A program made the translations under genes and the position numbers. This document shows positions 33,520 to 42,418 of a stretch of DNA of 64,000 nucleotides, one piece after another. The DNA comes from Streptomyces asoensis (lineage in GTDB: Bacteria > Actinomycetota > Actinomycetes > Streptomycetales > Streptomycetaceae): positions 310,001 to 374,000 of the forward strand of contig NZ_BNEB01000005.1 of assembly GCF_016860545.1 (NCBI RefSeq). The letters are read 5' to 3'. The notes under the pieces were generated by a model that saw only the letters and a list, made by a program, of their open reading frames with translations, ran no database searches and was not told the DNA's origin. How positions within the stretch are numbered: the first letter of the stretch is position 1; every line of letters starts with the position of its first letter.

Positions 33520-34611
33520 TCACAGCGCCCGTTGCACGTTCCACAGGGGCAGGTGCTCGAAGAAGGCCACCGCCTCCGGACGCCACCGTGACCGCCAGCC
33601 CGCCGCCTCGGCGGCGGCCCGCTCCGCGTAGTGCCGCATGTCCGCGCGCAGTTCGGCCTCCGCCCCGCAGCGGCGGGCGATGTCACGGACGGCGGCGACG
33701 GTCTCGGGGGTGCGGGCCGCGGCGTCACCGAGCGCCGCCTCCACCACGGCCCGCCCGGAGTCGTCCGCCGCCGTCAGCACGGCCCGCACCAGGTAGTTGC
33801 GCCGCCCGTCGGCGAGGTCGGTCCCGGTCGGCTTGCCCATCACCTCCGCTTCGCCGAAGAGGTCGAGGTAGTCGTCGCGCATCTGCCCGGAGATCCCGGC
33901 GAGGCGTGCGTAGCGGCGCAGGCTCTCGTCGTGGAGCTCCGGCTTCCCGCCCGCAGCGAGCAGACCCAGCCGCATCGGGGCCAGCACCGAGTAGCGGGCG
34001 GTCTTGAAGTCGGCGACCTGATGGAGGACCTCTTCGCCGGGCAGCGCCGTGAAGTCCCTTTCCATGTCGATGATCTGGCCCACGGAGGTGTCCAGGGACG
34101 CCCGTGTCTGCACCTCGACCATGGCCCGGCGCACCTCGGGCGGCGCGTCGGACTCCAGCAGGACGGTGAGGGAGAGGGCGAGCGCCAGGTCACCGGCGAG
34201 CAGGGCCAGGCCGAGGGCGGCCCGCGGCTGTCCGGGGAACCTCTCGCGGTAGGCGTAGTAGGTGGACGGGCCGCCCCTGCGCAGGGGGCTGTCGTCGATG
34301 ATGTCGTCGTGGACCAGCGCGTGGGTCTGGAACAGCTCTACGCTCAGGGCCGCCTCGTCCAGACCGGGGACGGGTTCGTCGGTCACCAGGCGTGCGGCCT
34401 CGTGCAGCAGCACCATCCGCAGCCGCTTGCCGCCCCGCAGGGACAGGTCCCGCAGCAGGCCGAGGCAGTCGGGCGTGAACCTGCTGAACTCCGGCGCGCC
34501 GATCCTGGCGGGCAGCGTCCGGAAGTACTCCTCGAACAGGGCGGCGAACCGGCGCTCGTGTCCGGCCAGGCGCGCCTGCACCTGTTCGACGAGAGCGGCG
34601 GTGTCGGTCAT
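33520..34611 (-). CDS. Polyprenyl (isoprenyl) diphosphate synthase
   Basis: 363 residues, all-helical trans-prenyltransferase. Both aspartate-rich motifs are intact: DDIID at 102-106 and DDYLD at 246-250, plus the GGKRLR substrate motif at 60-65. It condenses isopentenyl diphosphate onto an allylic diphosphate. Chain length, C15 to C20 or longer, cannot be set from sequence alone. No terpene cyclase, carotenoid or hopanoid gene is adjacent, so the product may feed a pathway elsewhere. The ATG follows AGGAG by seven bases. It is convergent with the trypsin-STAND gene, with a 39-bp gap. Confidence 0.92.
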   Translation of the reverse strand: MTDTAALVEQVQARLAGHERRFAALFEEYFRTLPARIGAPEFSRFTPDCLGLLRDLSLRGGKRLRMVLLHEAARLVTDEPVPGLDEAALSVELFQTHALVHDDIIDDSPLRRGGPSTYYAYRERFPGQPRAALGLALLAGDLALALSLTVLLESDAPPEVRRAMVEVQTRASLDTSVGQIIDMERDFTALPGEEVLHQVADFKTARYSVLAPMRLGLLAAGGKPELHDESLRRYARLAGISGQMRDDYLDLFGEAEVMGKPTGTDLADGRRNYLVRAVLTAADDSGRAVVEAALGDAAARTPETVAAVRDIARRCGAEAELRADMRHYAERAAAEAAGWRSRWRPEAVAFFEHLPLWNVQRAL

Positions 34612-34845
34612 GACGGTCTCCTGCGGGACGAAGGGTCTGGAGGATCGGGAAGATCGGAAGGGTCCGGGGTGCGGGCGCTCCGCCCGGGGCCGGGCAGTCC
34701 CGGATCACGGTGATCCCCGTGCCCGCCATCCTCGCCCACGGCCGCACTCCGTGTCCGCCGACGGCCGATCGCCGCACCGGCTCACCGGCCGGGAGTAGGG
34801 GTCCCGCTCCGGGGGTACCCGGCCCGCCCTACCGAGGGAGGTCGG

Positions 34846-35703
34846 ATGAGCAGGGCGGAAGTCCGGGAGTCCGCGCACAGCGTCGCCGCCGCGTACGGCG
34901 GCCACCCCGCCGACACTCCGTCCGCGGGCGTACGACGGCGGAAGTCGCCGGGGTCGCGGCGGGCCGGACCGGTGGAGACCGCGTTCCGTCTGCTGGCCGC
35001 TTCGCGCCGGGCACCGGCCCTGCATCCACGCGGCCTGACCTGCACGGCCGCCCTGGAGGTGGTCGACGACGACGGCGGACCCTGGGGTGCGCCGTGGCTG
35101 GACGTACCCGGGATCTACGCCGCCACGGTCCGCTTCTCCCGGGCGGCGGGCCTGCCCGGCGCCGTGCCCGACGGGCTGGGTCTTGCCCTGCGCGTCGAGC
35201 GGGCCGACGGCACCGGCGTCCTCCTGGACCTGCTGCTGACCACCTGCGGGCGCGGCCGTCTCACCCGGCACCTGCCCCGGCCCCGGGCGGACGCGCTCGG
35301 CGGCCCCTACTCCAGCCTGCTCGCGTACCGGATCGGCGGACGCCACCGGCTCGTGGCCGCCTTCCCGCACCGCACCCGGCAGGCGTCAGTACCCGCCGCC
35401 CCGGGCGGTCTGCGGGACGCCCTGGCCACCGGGCCGCTCGTCTTCGAACTGTGCGCGGAGACCTCCGCCCGGACGTGGCGGCCGTTCGCCGTGCTGACGG
35501 TGGACGCCGCGCTGTCCGTGCCCGCGGACCGGACCCTGGACTTCGACCCCTACGCGCACAGCGCGCACGGCTTCCGCCCGGGCGGCGCCCTGGCCGCGAT
35601 CCGCCGCGCCGCCTACCGGGGCTCACGGGCGGGCCGCCGCGCGCGGCCCACGACACGCCCCGCCGACACCGAGGCACCCGCGCTCCTCGGCCCGACCTCC
35701 TGA
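34846..35703 (+). CDS. Catalase-fold (heme-superfamily) protein of unknown function
   Basis: 285 residues. The central part has the pattern of catalase-superfamily small proteins: HPRGLTCTAALEV, then GIYAATVRFSRAAGLPGAVPDGLGLALRV. The catalytic histidine and distal residues of true catalases are not convincing, and the protein is half the length of a monofunctional catalase. Similar Streptomyces proteins are sometimes labelled phosphodiesterase without proof. Arg/Pro-rich N- and C-termini look disordered. Monocistronic, divergent from the polyprenyl synthase. Function unknown. Confidence 0.65.
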   Translation: MSRAEVRESAHSVAAAYGGHPADTPSAGVRRRKSPGSRRAGPVETAFRLLAASRRAPALHPRGLTCTAALEVVDDDGGPWGAPWLDVPGIYAATVRFSRAAGLPGAVPDGLGLALRVERADGTGVLLDLLLTTCGRGRLTRHLPRPRADALGGPYSSLLAYRIGGRHRLVAAFPHRTRQASVPAAPGGLRDALATGPLVFELCAETSARTWRPFAVLTVDAALSVPADRTLDFDPYAHSAHGFRPGGALAAIRRAAYRGSRAGRRARPTTRPADTEAPALLGPTS

Positions 35704-35762
35704 ACCGCCAGAGCCCGAATCCCTCGCCGCAGGGCCCCGAGCGGTCGCGGCTGCCGCGGACG

Positions 35763-36062
35763 TCACGTTCCTTCGTCGTCGGCGCCGGTCGTCCTGTCCA
35801 CCAGTGCCGCGTAGGCCGGTTGGAGTGCGTCCGCCCCGGCCGGGGCGGTGAGCGCGCCCATGGCGGTGCGGGTGGCGCGCGGCCAGGGCAGCTGTCCGGC
35901 GGTCAGGCTCGACACCATCCACACGCCGGTGCAGAACGGGCAGGTCATCAGCTCTCGCCGACGGTTTCCTTCCCGGCCTCCTCGCGCGCCACCTCGTGCA
36001 GCTCGGCCGGGCCCTGCGGGCCGCTCCGGTCCCGCTCGCCGGGCGAGCGCGTGACGCCGTCA
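35763..36062 (-). pseudogene. Broken DUF1360 membrane-protein gene
   Basis: The C-terminal 61 residues (35948-35763), MTCPFCTGVWMVSSLTAG and on, match the end of DUF1360 proteins, which normally have an upstream helix and a conserved lead-in to the CPFC motif. That lead-in (QGPAELHEVAREEAGKETVGE) is present directly upstream but in another frame, ending in a stop at the junction; one added or two removed bases near 35950 would join the parts. The N-terminal helix is missing, replaced by the end of the Rieske gene. So the gene looks truncated and frameshifted. A sequencing error could explain the shift but not the truncation. Confidence 0.5.
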
Positions 36063-36977
36063 CCGGTCGTGCGCCTGGTGCGCTTCGGGCTCCGGCGGGC
36101 GGAGGGACACCTCGACGTGCCCGTCCACGATCCGGGTGTCGAAGGCGGGCTGGGGGGCGGTGGCCGGGCCGCGGACGTTCCAGCCGTCGGAGAGCCTGAA
36201 GACGCTGCCGTGCCAGGGGCACTCGACGCACCCGTCCGTGACCGTGCCCTCGGACAGCGGGCCCGAGAGGTGGCTGCACCGCTCGGCCAGCGCGTGGACC
36301 GTCCCGCCCGCCTCGCGCACCACCACGACCGGCACGTCGTCCACGACGCGCCGCACGGGCCGGCCGGCCGGGAAGTCCGCCACGTCGCCGACCCGGTGCC
36401 AGCCCTCGCCGACGACGTGCGGGACGTCCTCGGCGTGGTTGGCGCCCGCGGCCTGGCGGTAGGCCAGGTGACCGCCCAGCATGCCTCCCGCGCCGGCCAC
36501 CGTCAGCCCCAGGAACCCGAGGGCCCGGCCCGCCGCCGTGCGTCCCCTGACCCGGCACACCAGCGAGGCCGAGTACAGTCCGACGGCCGCCGTGTTGGCC
36601 AGGGCGTGCACCAGGCCCACGCGCTGCTGCTCGTGGTGCAGCTCCGCCCAGTCGACGGCGCCCGTGAGCGCCGCGGGTCCGGCCGCCGCCAGCCCGATCC
36701 CGATCAGGAGGCCCGCCTCCCGGGAGCGGCCGGGGAGCAGGTCGAGGACCGCGGCGGAGGTCCAGCTGCCGATCGGCACCTGGACCATCACCGGGTGCAC
36801 GGGATGCCCGAGCCATCTGCCGTGCAGCACGTCCCGGCCGCGCCCGAGCGGCAGGGACCGTACGCCCGAGCTGATCGCGTCGATCAGGTTGTCCGCCCTC
36901 GGCTCCCGTTCCAGACGGTCGAGGAGCGTCAGGGCCCGGTTCTGCCCGGTCCGGCTGTGGGGAAGCGAGGTACTCAT
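36060..36977 (-). CDS. DUF2231 membrane domain fused to a Rieske 2Fe-2S domain
   Basis: 305 residues. The N-terminal half has four hydrophobic helices of DUF2231 (GHPVHPVMVQVPIGSW is its hallmark). The C-terminal 100 residues are a Rieske ferredoxin domain with both cluster motifs, CSHLSGPL (C-x-H) and CPWHGSVF (C-x-x-H). It is likely a membrane-attached electron carrier of unknown partner. I chose the ATG at 36977, just after GGAGG. The DUF1360 remnant follows immediately; these two families are often neighbours. Confidence 0.88.
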   Translation of the reverse strand: MSTSLPHSRTGQNRALTLLDRLEREPRADNLIDAISSGVRSLPLGRGRDVLHGRWLGHPVHPVMVQVPIGSWTSAAVLDLLPGRSREAGLLIGIGLAAAGPAALTGAVDWAELHHEQQRVGLVHALANTAAVGLYSASLVCRVRGRTAAGRALGFLGLTVAGAGGMLGGHLAYRQAAGANHAEDVPHVVGEGWHRVGDVADFPAGRPVRRVVDDVPVVVVREAGGTVHALAERCSHLSGPLSEGTVTDGCVECPWHGSVFRLSDGWNVRGPATAPQPAFDTRIVDGHVEVSLRPPEPEAHQAHDR

Positions 36978-37119
36978 GCGCCTCCGGGTCCCCGTCGCGC
37001 GATACGGCAAACGGGCAGCCGGGACCGCAGGGCGACGGCGGTCGTCACGGCGGGGTCGGCGTCGGACCACCCTCGGGGTCCGCAGGGCCGGGTCGGCGGC
37101 GTCCGGGACCAGGAGGGGG

Positions 37120-39399
37120 TCAGCTCCGGCCGGTGAGGAAGCGCTGGAGCCAGTCCGCGGCGGCCCGCCGGAACAGGCGCCGGTTGTCCGCGCGGAGGAA
37201 GTCGTGGCCCTCGTCGCGCAGGGTCAGCATCCGGGCCGGGATGCCGCGCTCGCGTGCCGCCCGGACGAACTGCTCGGACTCCCCCGGCGGCACGTTGGTG
37301 TCGTGTTCGCCGTGGACGGCGAGCAGGGGCACGCGCAGCGCGTCGATCCGGGTCATCGGTGAGAGCGCGCGCAGCAGGTCGCGGTCGCGCTCGGGGTGGC
37401 CGTACTTGTGGGCGGCCGACTCCGCGAGCCAGGGTTCCGTGCCGGCGAAAAAGGTCGCGAAGTCCGACATGCCGCAGACGGCGACACCGGTACGGAACAG
37501 GTCGGGGTGGTGCACGAGCGAGGCGAAGGTGAGGTAGCCGCCGTACGAGCGCCCCATGACCGCCAGGCGGGTCGGGTCGGCGGGGCCCTCCGCGACCGCG
37601 TGCGCCGCGCAGTCCGCGACGTCGTCCAGGGCGGCGAAGCGGCCGGCGCCCAGGTCGGCGTCGACGAACGACCGGCCGTGCCCCGAGGAACCGCGGACAT
37701 CGGGGGCGAACACGTCCAGGCCGCGGCCGGTCAGCTCGTGGTAGAGCGGGCTGAAGACCGGGCGCTCCTGTTCCTCCGGTCCCCCGTGCAGGTGGATGAC
37801 GCAGGGCGCCGGCTCGCCCGCGGGCCGGCCGGGCGCCCGGTAGTACCAGCCGCTCAGGGACAGCCCGTCGCGGGCGGTGAGCCGCAGCAGGACCGGGCGC
37901 ACGGGCGGCCGGCCGGGACCGGTGGCGTCCTCGTCCCGGGAGGACCAGGGGGTGCGCAGCAGCGAGACGCTGCCGAAGGCGGACCACACCCCGGGCCGCC
38001 GCTGGGAGCCCGACAGCGCCGCCAGCAGGCCGCGCGGGCCGGCCGCCGTGACCCGGGTGACGACCTCGTGGGGCAGGGGCACGGGTGTCGTCGGCAGCGG
38101 ATCGTACGGGGTGCGGCCGGCCGGGGAGGTGTCGACGAGTTCGAGACGGCTGGCGCCGCTTTCGTTCCAGGACAGCGCGGCGGTGCGGCCGTCCTGCGAC
38201 CACGCCAGCAGGTCGAGGTCGCTGTCGGGCCTTTCCACGGCGACGGACCTGCCCAGGGGCCGGCCGTCGGGGTCCAGGGTGACGGCGAGGAGCGCCGCGT
38301 ACTCGCGTTCGGCGTCGCTGCGCAGCCACAGCGTGCGCCCGTCCGGGGAGAACCGGCCGATCCACGGGTCGCCGTCGGCGACCGGCACGGTGCAGGTCGT
38401 CGCCGAGTCGGCCGTGCGGCGGACGACCGCCTCACGCCGTCCGCGCGGCCCCCGGCGCATCAGCACGAGCCGGCCGTCGCGGCTGATGTCGCACACCCGC
38501 AGGGTGGCGGCGTGCGTCTCAGTGGCGAGCAGGACGGGGGACGCCAGACCGTCGGGGTCGATCAGGTAGGCCGACAGACCGCCGCCGGTCCGGACCGCCG
38601 GTACCGCGGGGGGTGCGGCGGCCGTGGGGCCGGCCGCGGTCATGGCCGTCGCGGCCGTCATGGTCCCGCCAGCCGGTGCGGTGTCGTACGGGGTGCCGCC
38701 CAGCAGGGTGGCCCGGCCGTCCCGGCCCGCCCAGTTCGCGGGCAGGGTGGTGTCCGTGGGCCCCGCGCCGTCGGCGGGCGCGCGGGTCTCCGGGGCGGCG
38801 AGCGTCACGGCGACGGCCGAGCCGTCGTGCGCCCAGCAGCCCAGGTGGGCGGTGTGGCCCGGGTCGGCCCCGGCGAGCACGCGGCGGCCGCTGCCGTCGG
38901 GCCGTACGCACAGTACGCGGGAGTGCTCGCCGCCGCCGGGCGCCGTGGTGTAGGCGATCCAGCGGCCGTCCGGTGACCAGGACACCTCCTTGACGGGGTC
39001 GGGGAGGGAGTCCAGCAGGTGCACCTCGTCGCCGTCGACGGGCCCCGCCCACAGCTGGGGCACCCCGCCCCGGTCGCAGATGAAGGCCGCCTCGGTGCCG
39101 TCGGCGCCCGCGGAGGGGTACCAGCAGCCGTGCGAGCGCAGCCGGGTGACGGCGTCCCGCGGTCCGCTCGCCTCGGGCAGGGCGACCGGCGCCGGGGCGG
39201 GTGCGGCGGCGCCCTCGTGCCCGTCCGCGGGCCGCGTCCCGGTGGACGGCGGTGCGACGAGCGCGCCGTCGGCTCCCGGCCGGGCGGCCACGGACGGCGG
39301 GAGGGAGCTCGCACCGGGCGGGGCCGTGGCGGTGTCCGGCTCGCCGGTCACGAGATGCCGTGCGTCTGAAGCCATATCTCCAGCAACGCTACCTGCCAC
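37120..39399 (-). CDS. S9-family prolyl-oligopeptidase/acylaminoacyl peptidase
   Basis: 759 residues. The N-terminal 450 form a beta-propeller (repeated WSPDGRWIAYTT-type blades), and the C-terminal 260 an alpha/beta hydrolase. The nucleophile is Ser618 in GRSYGG, the Asp is in AVHGEHDTNVPPGESEQF, and the His is in DEGHDF. No signal peptide, so it is probably cytoplasmic and acts on short peptides. The first 70 residues are Ala/Pro-rich. The start is probably the GTG at 39399, which has GGGGAG about ten bases upstream and overlaps the amidotransferase end; an ATG at 39375 is possible. Overlap with the amidotransferase gene points to one pathway. Confidence 0.85.
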   Translation of the reverse strand: MAGSVAGDMASDARHLVTGEPDTATAPPGASSLPPSVAARPGADGALVAPPSTGTRPADGHEGAAAPAPAPVALPEASGPRDAVTRLRSHGCWYPSAGADGTEAAFICDRGGVPQLWAGPVDGDEVHLLDSLPDPVKEVSWSPDGRWIAYTTAPGGGEHSRVLCVRPDGSGRRVLAGADPGHTAHLGCWAHDGSAVAVTLAAPETRAPADGAGPTDTTLPANWAGRDGRATLLGGTPYDTAPAGGTMTAATAMTAAGPTAAAPPAVPAVRTGGGLSAYLIDPDGLASPVLLATETHAATLRVCDISRDGRLVLMRRGPRGRREAVVRRTADSATTCTVPVADGDPWIGRFSPDGRTLWLRSDAEREYAALLAVTLDPDGRPLGRSVAVERPDSDLDLLAWSQDGRTAALSWNESGASRLELVDTSPAGRTPYDPLPTTPVPLPHEVVTRVTAAGPRGLLAALSGSQRRPGVWSAFGSVSLLRTPWSSRDEDATGPGRPPVRPVLLRLTARDGLSLSGWYYRAPGRPAGEPAPCVIHLHGGPEEQERPVFSPLYHELTGRGLDVFAPDVRGSSGHGRSFVDADLGAGRFAALDDVADCAAHAVAEGPADPTRLAVMGRSYGGYLTFASLVHHPDLFRTGVAVCGMSDFATFFAGTEPWLAESAAHKYGHPERDRDLLRALSPMTRIDALRVPLLAVHGEHDTNVPPGESEQFVRAARERGIPARMLTLRDEGHDFLRADNRRLFRRAAADWLQRFLTGRS

Positions 39400-41132
39400 A
39401 ACGCGTTCGCTCCCCGTTTGGTGCGGTGCTCGTCGGGCGCCTCGAGGAGCTCGGACACGTACGACTCGCGGAACAGGCCGCGGCGCCTCGCCTCGGGTGC
39501 TTCGAGCGCCTCGCGCACCCGCTTCAGCACGGGGCCCGCCATGTGCCTGATCGCGGGGACCGGGAAGTAGCCCTTGGGACGGTCGACGACCTCCCGCGGC
39601 AGGAGCCGGCGGCCGGCCGCCTTCAGCACTCCCTTGCCGCCGTCGGCCAGCTTGAGCCCGGGCGGACAGGCGGCGGCCAGTTCCACCAGCTCGTGGTCGA
39701 GGAACGGCACGCGGGCCTCCAGGCCCCAGGCCATGGTCATGTTGTCGACCCGCTTGACCGGGTCGTCGACGAGCATGACGTGCGTGTCCAGGCGCAGCGA
39801 GGCGTCCAGCGCCGTCTCGGCCCCCGGGGCCGCCATGTGGGCGCGCACGTAGCGGCCCGAGACGTCGTCGTGGGGCAGCATGCCGGGCTCCAGGATCCGG
39901 GCGAGGTCGGCGTGCGGCCGATCGAAGTAGGTGTCGGCGTAGCGCTCGGCCGCGTCCGCGCGGGCGGCTTCGGCGAGCCGCGGATACCAGTGGTAGCCGG
40001 CGAGCACCTCGTCGGCGCCCTGGCCGCTCTGAACGACCTTGACCTCCTTGGACACCTGCTCGGACAGCAGGTAGAAGGCGACCACGTCATGGCTGGTCAT
40101 CGGCTCGCTCATCGCCTCGACGGCGCCGTCCAGCGCCGTCGACACTTGGTCGGACGGGACCATCAGCCGGCGGTGGTCGGTGCCGAACTCGCGGGCAACC
40201 AGGTCGGAGTACCGGAACTCATCGCCGTCCTCCCCGCCCTCCGACTCGAATCCCACGCTGAACGTCATCAGGTCCCGCTGCCCCTCCTGGGCCAGCAGGG
40301 CGACGATCAGACTGGAGTCCAGGCCGCCGGAGAGCAGTACGCCGACCTGGACGTCGGAGACCATCCGCCGGCGGACGGCGGTGCGCAGCGCTTCCTGCAA
40401 CGCGTCCCGCCAGTCCTCCGCGTCCATGTCGGCGAACTCGGGCCGGCGGGTGTACGACGGCTGCCAGTAACGGTGGTCGCGGTGGGTGCCGTCCGGCTCG
40501 ACGATCCGGACGGTGGCCGGCGGGAGCTTGCGGACGCCGTTGAGGACCGTGCGCGGCGCCGCGACCGTGGCGTGCCAGCTCAGGTACTGGTGGACGGCGA
40601 CCGGGTCGAGCGAGGTGTCCACGTCACCGGCGGCGAGGAGCGCCGGGAGCGAGGAGGCGAACCGCAGCCTGCCCGGGGTCCGCGCCAGGTAGAGGGGCTT
40701 GATGCCGAGCCGGTCACGCCCGAGCACCAGCCGCCCCGAGCGGTGCTCGACCAGGGCGAAGGCGAACATGCCGAGGAAGCGCTCGACGCAGGCCGTGCCC
40801 CACTGCTGGTAGGCCTTGAGGACGACCTCGGTGTCGGAGGTCGACACGAACCGGTGTCCCAGGCCTCGCAGCTCTTCACGCAGCTCCTTGTAGTTGTACA
40901 CGCAACCGTTGAAGACTCCGGTGATCCCGGCGCGTGGGTCCGTCATCGGCTGCGCCCCGAGGTCCGACAGGTCGATGATCTTCAGCCGTCGGTGCCCCAG
41001 TGCCACCGCCCCCCGGCTCCAGGTTCCCCGTCCGTCGGGGCCGCGGGCGGCGAGCCGCTCGTTCATGCGTTCCACGGCCGCGAGATCGGGTCGGTCACCG
41101 TCGAAGCGGATCTCACCGCTCAGACCGCACAT
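39348..41132 (-). CDS. Asparagine-synthase-like amidotransferase (NAGGN amidotransferase type)
   Basis: 594 residues. Class II glutaminase domain with nucleophile Cys2 (MCGLSGE), followed by the asparagine-synthase domain with the ATP motif LLSGGLDSSL. Sequence and length fit the N-acetylglutaminylglutamine amidotransferase branch better than ordinary AsnB. That branch makes the osmolyte NAGGN in proteobacteria, where the partner is an ATP-grasp/acetyltransferase enzyme. No such partner is here; instead a GCS2-type carboxylate-amine ligase gene lies 98 bp upstream and an S9 peptidase gene overlaps downstream. It probably amidates the carboxylate of a small peptide made by that ligase. Confidence 0.85.
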   Translation of the reverse strand: MCGLSGEIRFDGDRPDLAAVERMNERLAARGPDGRGTWSRGAVALGHRRLKIIDLSDLGAQPMTDPRAGITGVFNGCVYNYKELREELRGLGHRFVSTSDTEVVLKAYQQWGTACVERFLGMFAFALVEHRSGRLVLGRDRLGIKPLYLARTPGRLRFASSLPALLAAGDVDTSLDPVAVHQYLSWHATVAAPRTVLNGVRKLPPATVRIVEPDGTHRDHRYWQPSYTRRPEFADMDAEDWRDALQEALRTAVRRRMVSDVQVGVLLSGGLDSSLIVALLAQEGQRDLMTFSVGFESEGGEDGDEFRYSDLVAREFGTDHRRLMVPSDQVSTALDGAVEAMSEPMTSHDVVAFYLLSEQVSKEVKVVQSGQGADEVLAGYHWYPRLAEAARADAAERYADTYFDRPHADLARILEPGMLPHDDVSGRYVRAHMAAPGAETALDASLRLDTHVMLVDDPVKRVDNMTMAWGLEARVPFLDHELVELAAACPPGLKLADGGKGVLKAAGRRLLPREVVDRPKGYFPVPAIRHMAGPVLKRVREALEAPEARRRGLFRESYVSELLEAPDEHRTKRGANALWQVALLEIWLQTHGIS

Positions 41133-41230
41133 GTCGTGCCGCCTCCAGTTCGTTCGGCGTCGGCCGGTGACCTGGGCGCGGGTGCCCGGTCCTCGGCGCG
41201 GTTGCGGGGGTCATGGGTGCGCACGGCGCG

Positions 41231-42418
41231 TCAGCTGGGGGTCAGCGGCCGTGCGGACACGGGTGAGGGGTGGCCGGTGAGACCGGCCGGGTACAGCTTC
41301 CGGGGGCGGGTGCCGGTCGCCCTGAGGGCGGCGCGTTCGCCGCGGGTCTCGGCGATCAGCATGTCGACGCAGGCCAGCAGGTCCTCCTCCTGGGCGACGC
41401 GCCGGATGCGGTGGGCCGCGCTGCCGTCGGCGAGCGCCTCCTCCGCCAGGTGCCGGACGGTCTCGAGGTCGCCGTGCGCCTCCAGGGCGGGGCGCAGCCG
41501 GGTGAGCAGCTTGCGCACCACCTGACCGGCGGGCACCTCCTGGTGGGTGTCCGGGTCCACCAGTCGGCCTTCGAGCCCGGAGCGCGCGGCCCGCCAGGAC
41601 GCGCCGCGCAGCCACTCGTGCCGGCCCTCGCAGCGCGGGACCCCGTCCGTGCGAAGCCGCTCGCAGGCCTCGGTGACCAGGGCGCGGAACAGCCCGGCGA
41701 CGAGCACCACCGTCTCGGCCCGCGGGCAGGAGTCGCAGATGCGCAGTTCCAGGGTCTGGAGGTGGGCCGAGGGGCGAAGGTCGTAGTAGATCATCCCCGG
41801 GTCGCTGATGATCCCGGCCCCGACGAGGTCGCGGACCGTGGCGTCGTACTCGTCCGCGCCGGCGAAGCAGCCGACCGGGCCCGCGGTGGGCCAGCGCTGC
41901 CACAGCACGGTGCGCCAGCTCGCGTACCCGGTGTCCGACCCCTGCCAGAACGGCGAGCTGGCGGAGAGCGCCAGCAGCACGGGCAGCCAGGGCGAGACCT
42001 CGCACATGACCCGTACCGCGGTGTCGCGGTCGGGGACGTCCACGTGGACCTGGGCCCCGCAGATGAGCTGTTCATCGGCGATCGTGCGGTAGTCCTCGAC
42101 CATCCGGTGATAGCGGTCGTCCGCGGTGGGGTGCGCGGAGTCGGCGGGCGCGAGCGGCGCGGTGCCGGCGGCCACCGCCGCGAGGCCCAGGGAGGAGGCC
42201 GCCGCGTCCAGCTGCCGTCTCGTGGCGGCGAGGTCGGCGTACAGGCCGTCGAGCGAGGCGTGGACCCCGCTGTTCGACTCGACGGTGGACTGATGCAGTT
42301 CGGTGGTGAAGGTGCGCCGCGGGAGTCGCCGCAGAAGTGGCTCGGCGCGCGGTACGAGCAGCCCGCTCTCCACCTCCAGGACGTGGAACTCCTCTTCCAC
42401 TCCGATACGAACGCTCAC
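41231..42418 (-). CDS. Carboxylate-amine ligase, GCS2/YbdK family
   Basis: 395 residues, glutamate-cysteine ligase family 2. Diagnostic parts are IGVEEEFHVLE at the N-terminus, the AQVHVDVPD strand, and LELRICDSCP. The family joins an amino acid or amine to a glutamate-type carboxylate using ATP; many members are weak or of unknown substrate. I chose the GTG at 42418 because GAGGA lies six bases upstream of it; the GTG at 42424 would abut that site. It is the first gene of a three-gene operon with the amidotransferase and S9 peptidase. Confidence 0.88.
   Translation of the reverse strand: MSVRIGVEEEFHVLEVESGLLVPRAEPLLRRLPRRTFTTELHQSTVESNSGVHASLDGLYADLAATRRQLDAAASSLGLAAVAAGTAPLAPADSAHPTADDRYHRMVEDYRTIADEQLICGAQVHVDVPDRDTAVRVMCEVSPWLPVLLALSASSPFWQGSDTGYASWRTVLWQRWPTAGPVGCFAGADEYDATVRDLVGAGIISDPGMIYYDLRPSAHLQTLELRICDSCPRAETVVLVAGLFRALVTEACERLRTDGVPRCEGRHEWLRGASWRAARSGLEGRLVDPDTHQEVPAGQVVRKLLTRLRPALEAHGDLETVRHLAEEALADGSAAHRIRRVAQEEDLLACVDMLIAETRGERAALRATGTRPRKLYPAGLTGHPSPVSARPLTPS

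Noticed and set aside
34846..35703. Functional catalase
   Set aside because: Only the fold pattern is present; length and catalytic residues do not fit a true catalase.
39348..41132. Ordinary asparagine synthetase AsnB
   Set aside because: Length, the neighbouring ligase and peptidase and the sequence type point to the NAGGN-type amidotransferase branch, though asparagine synthesis is not excluded.
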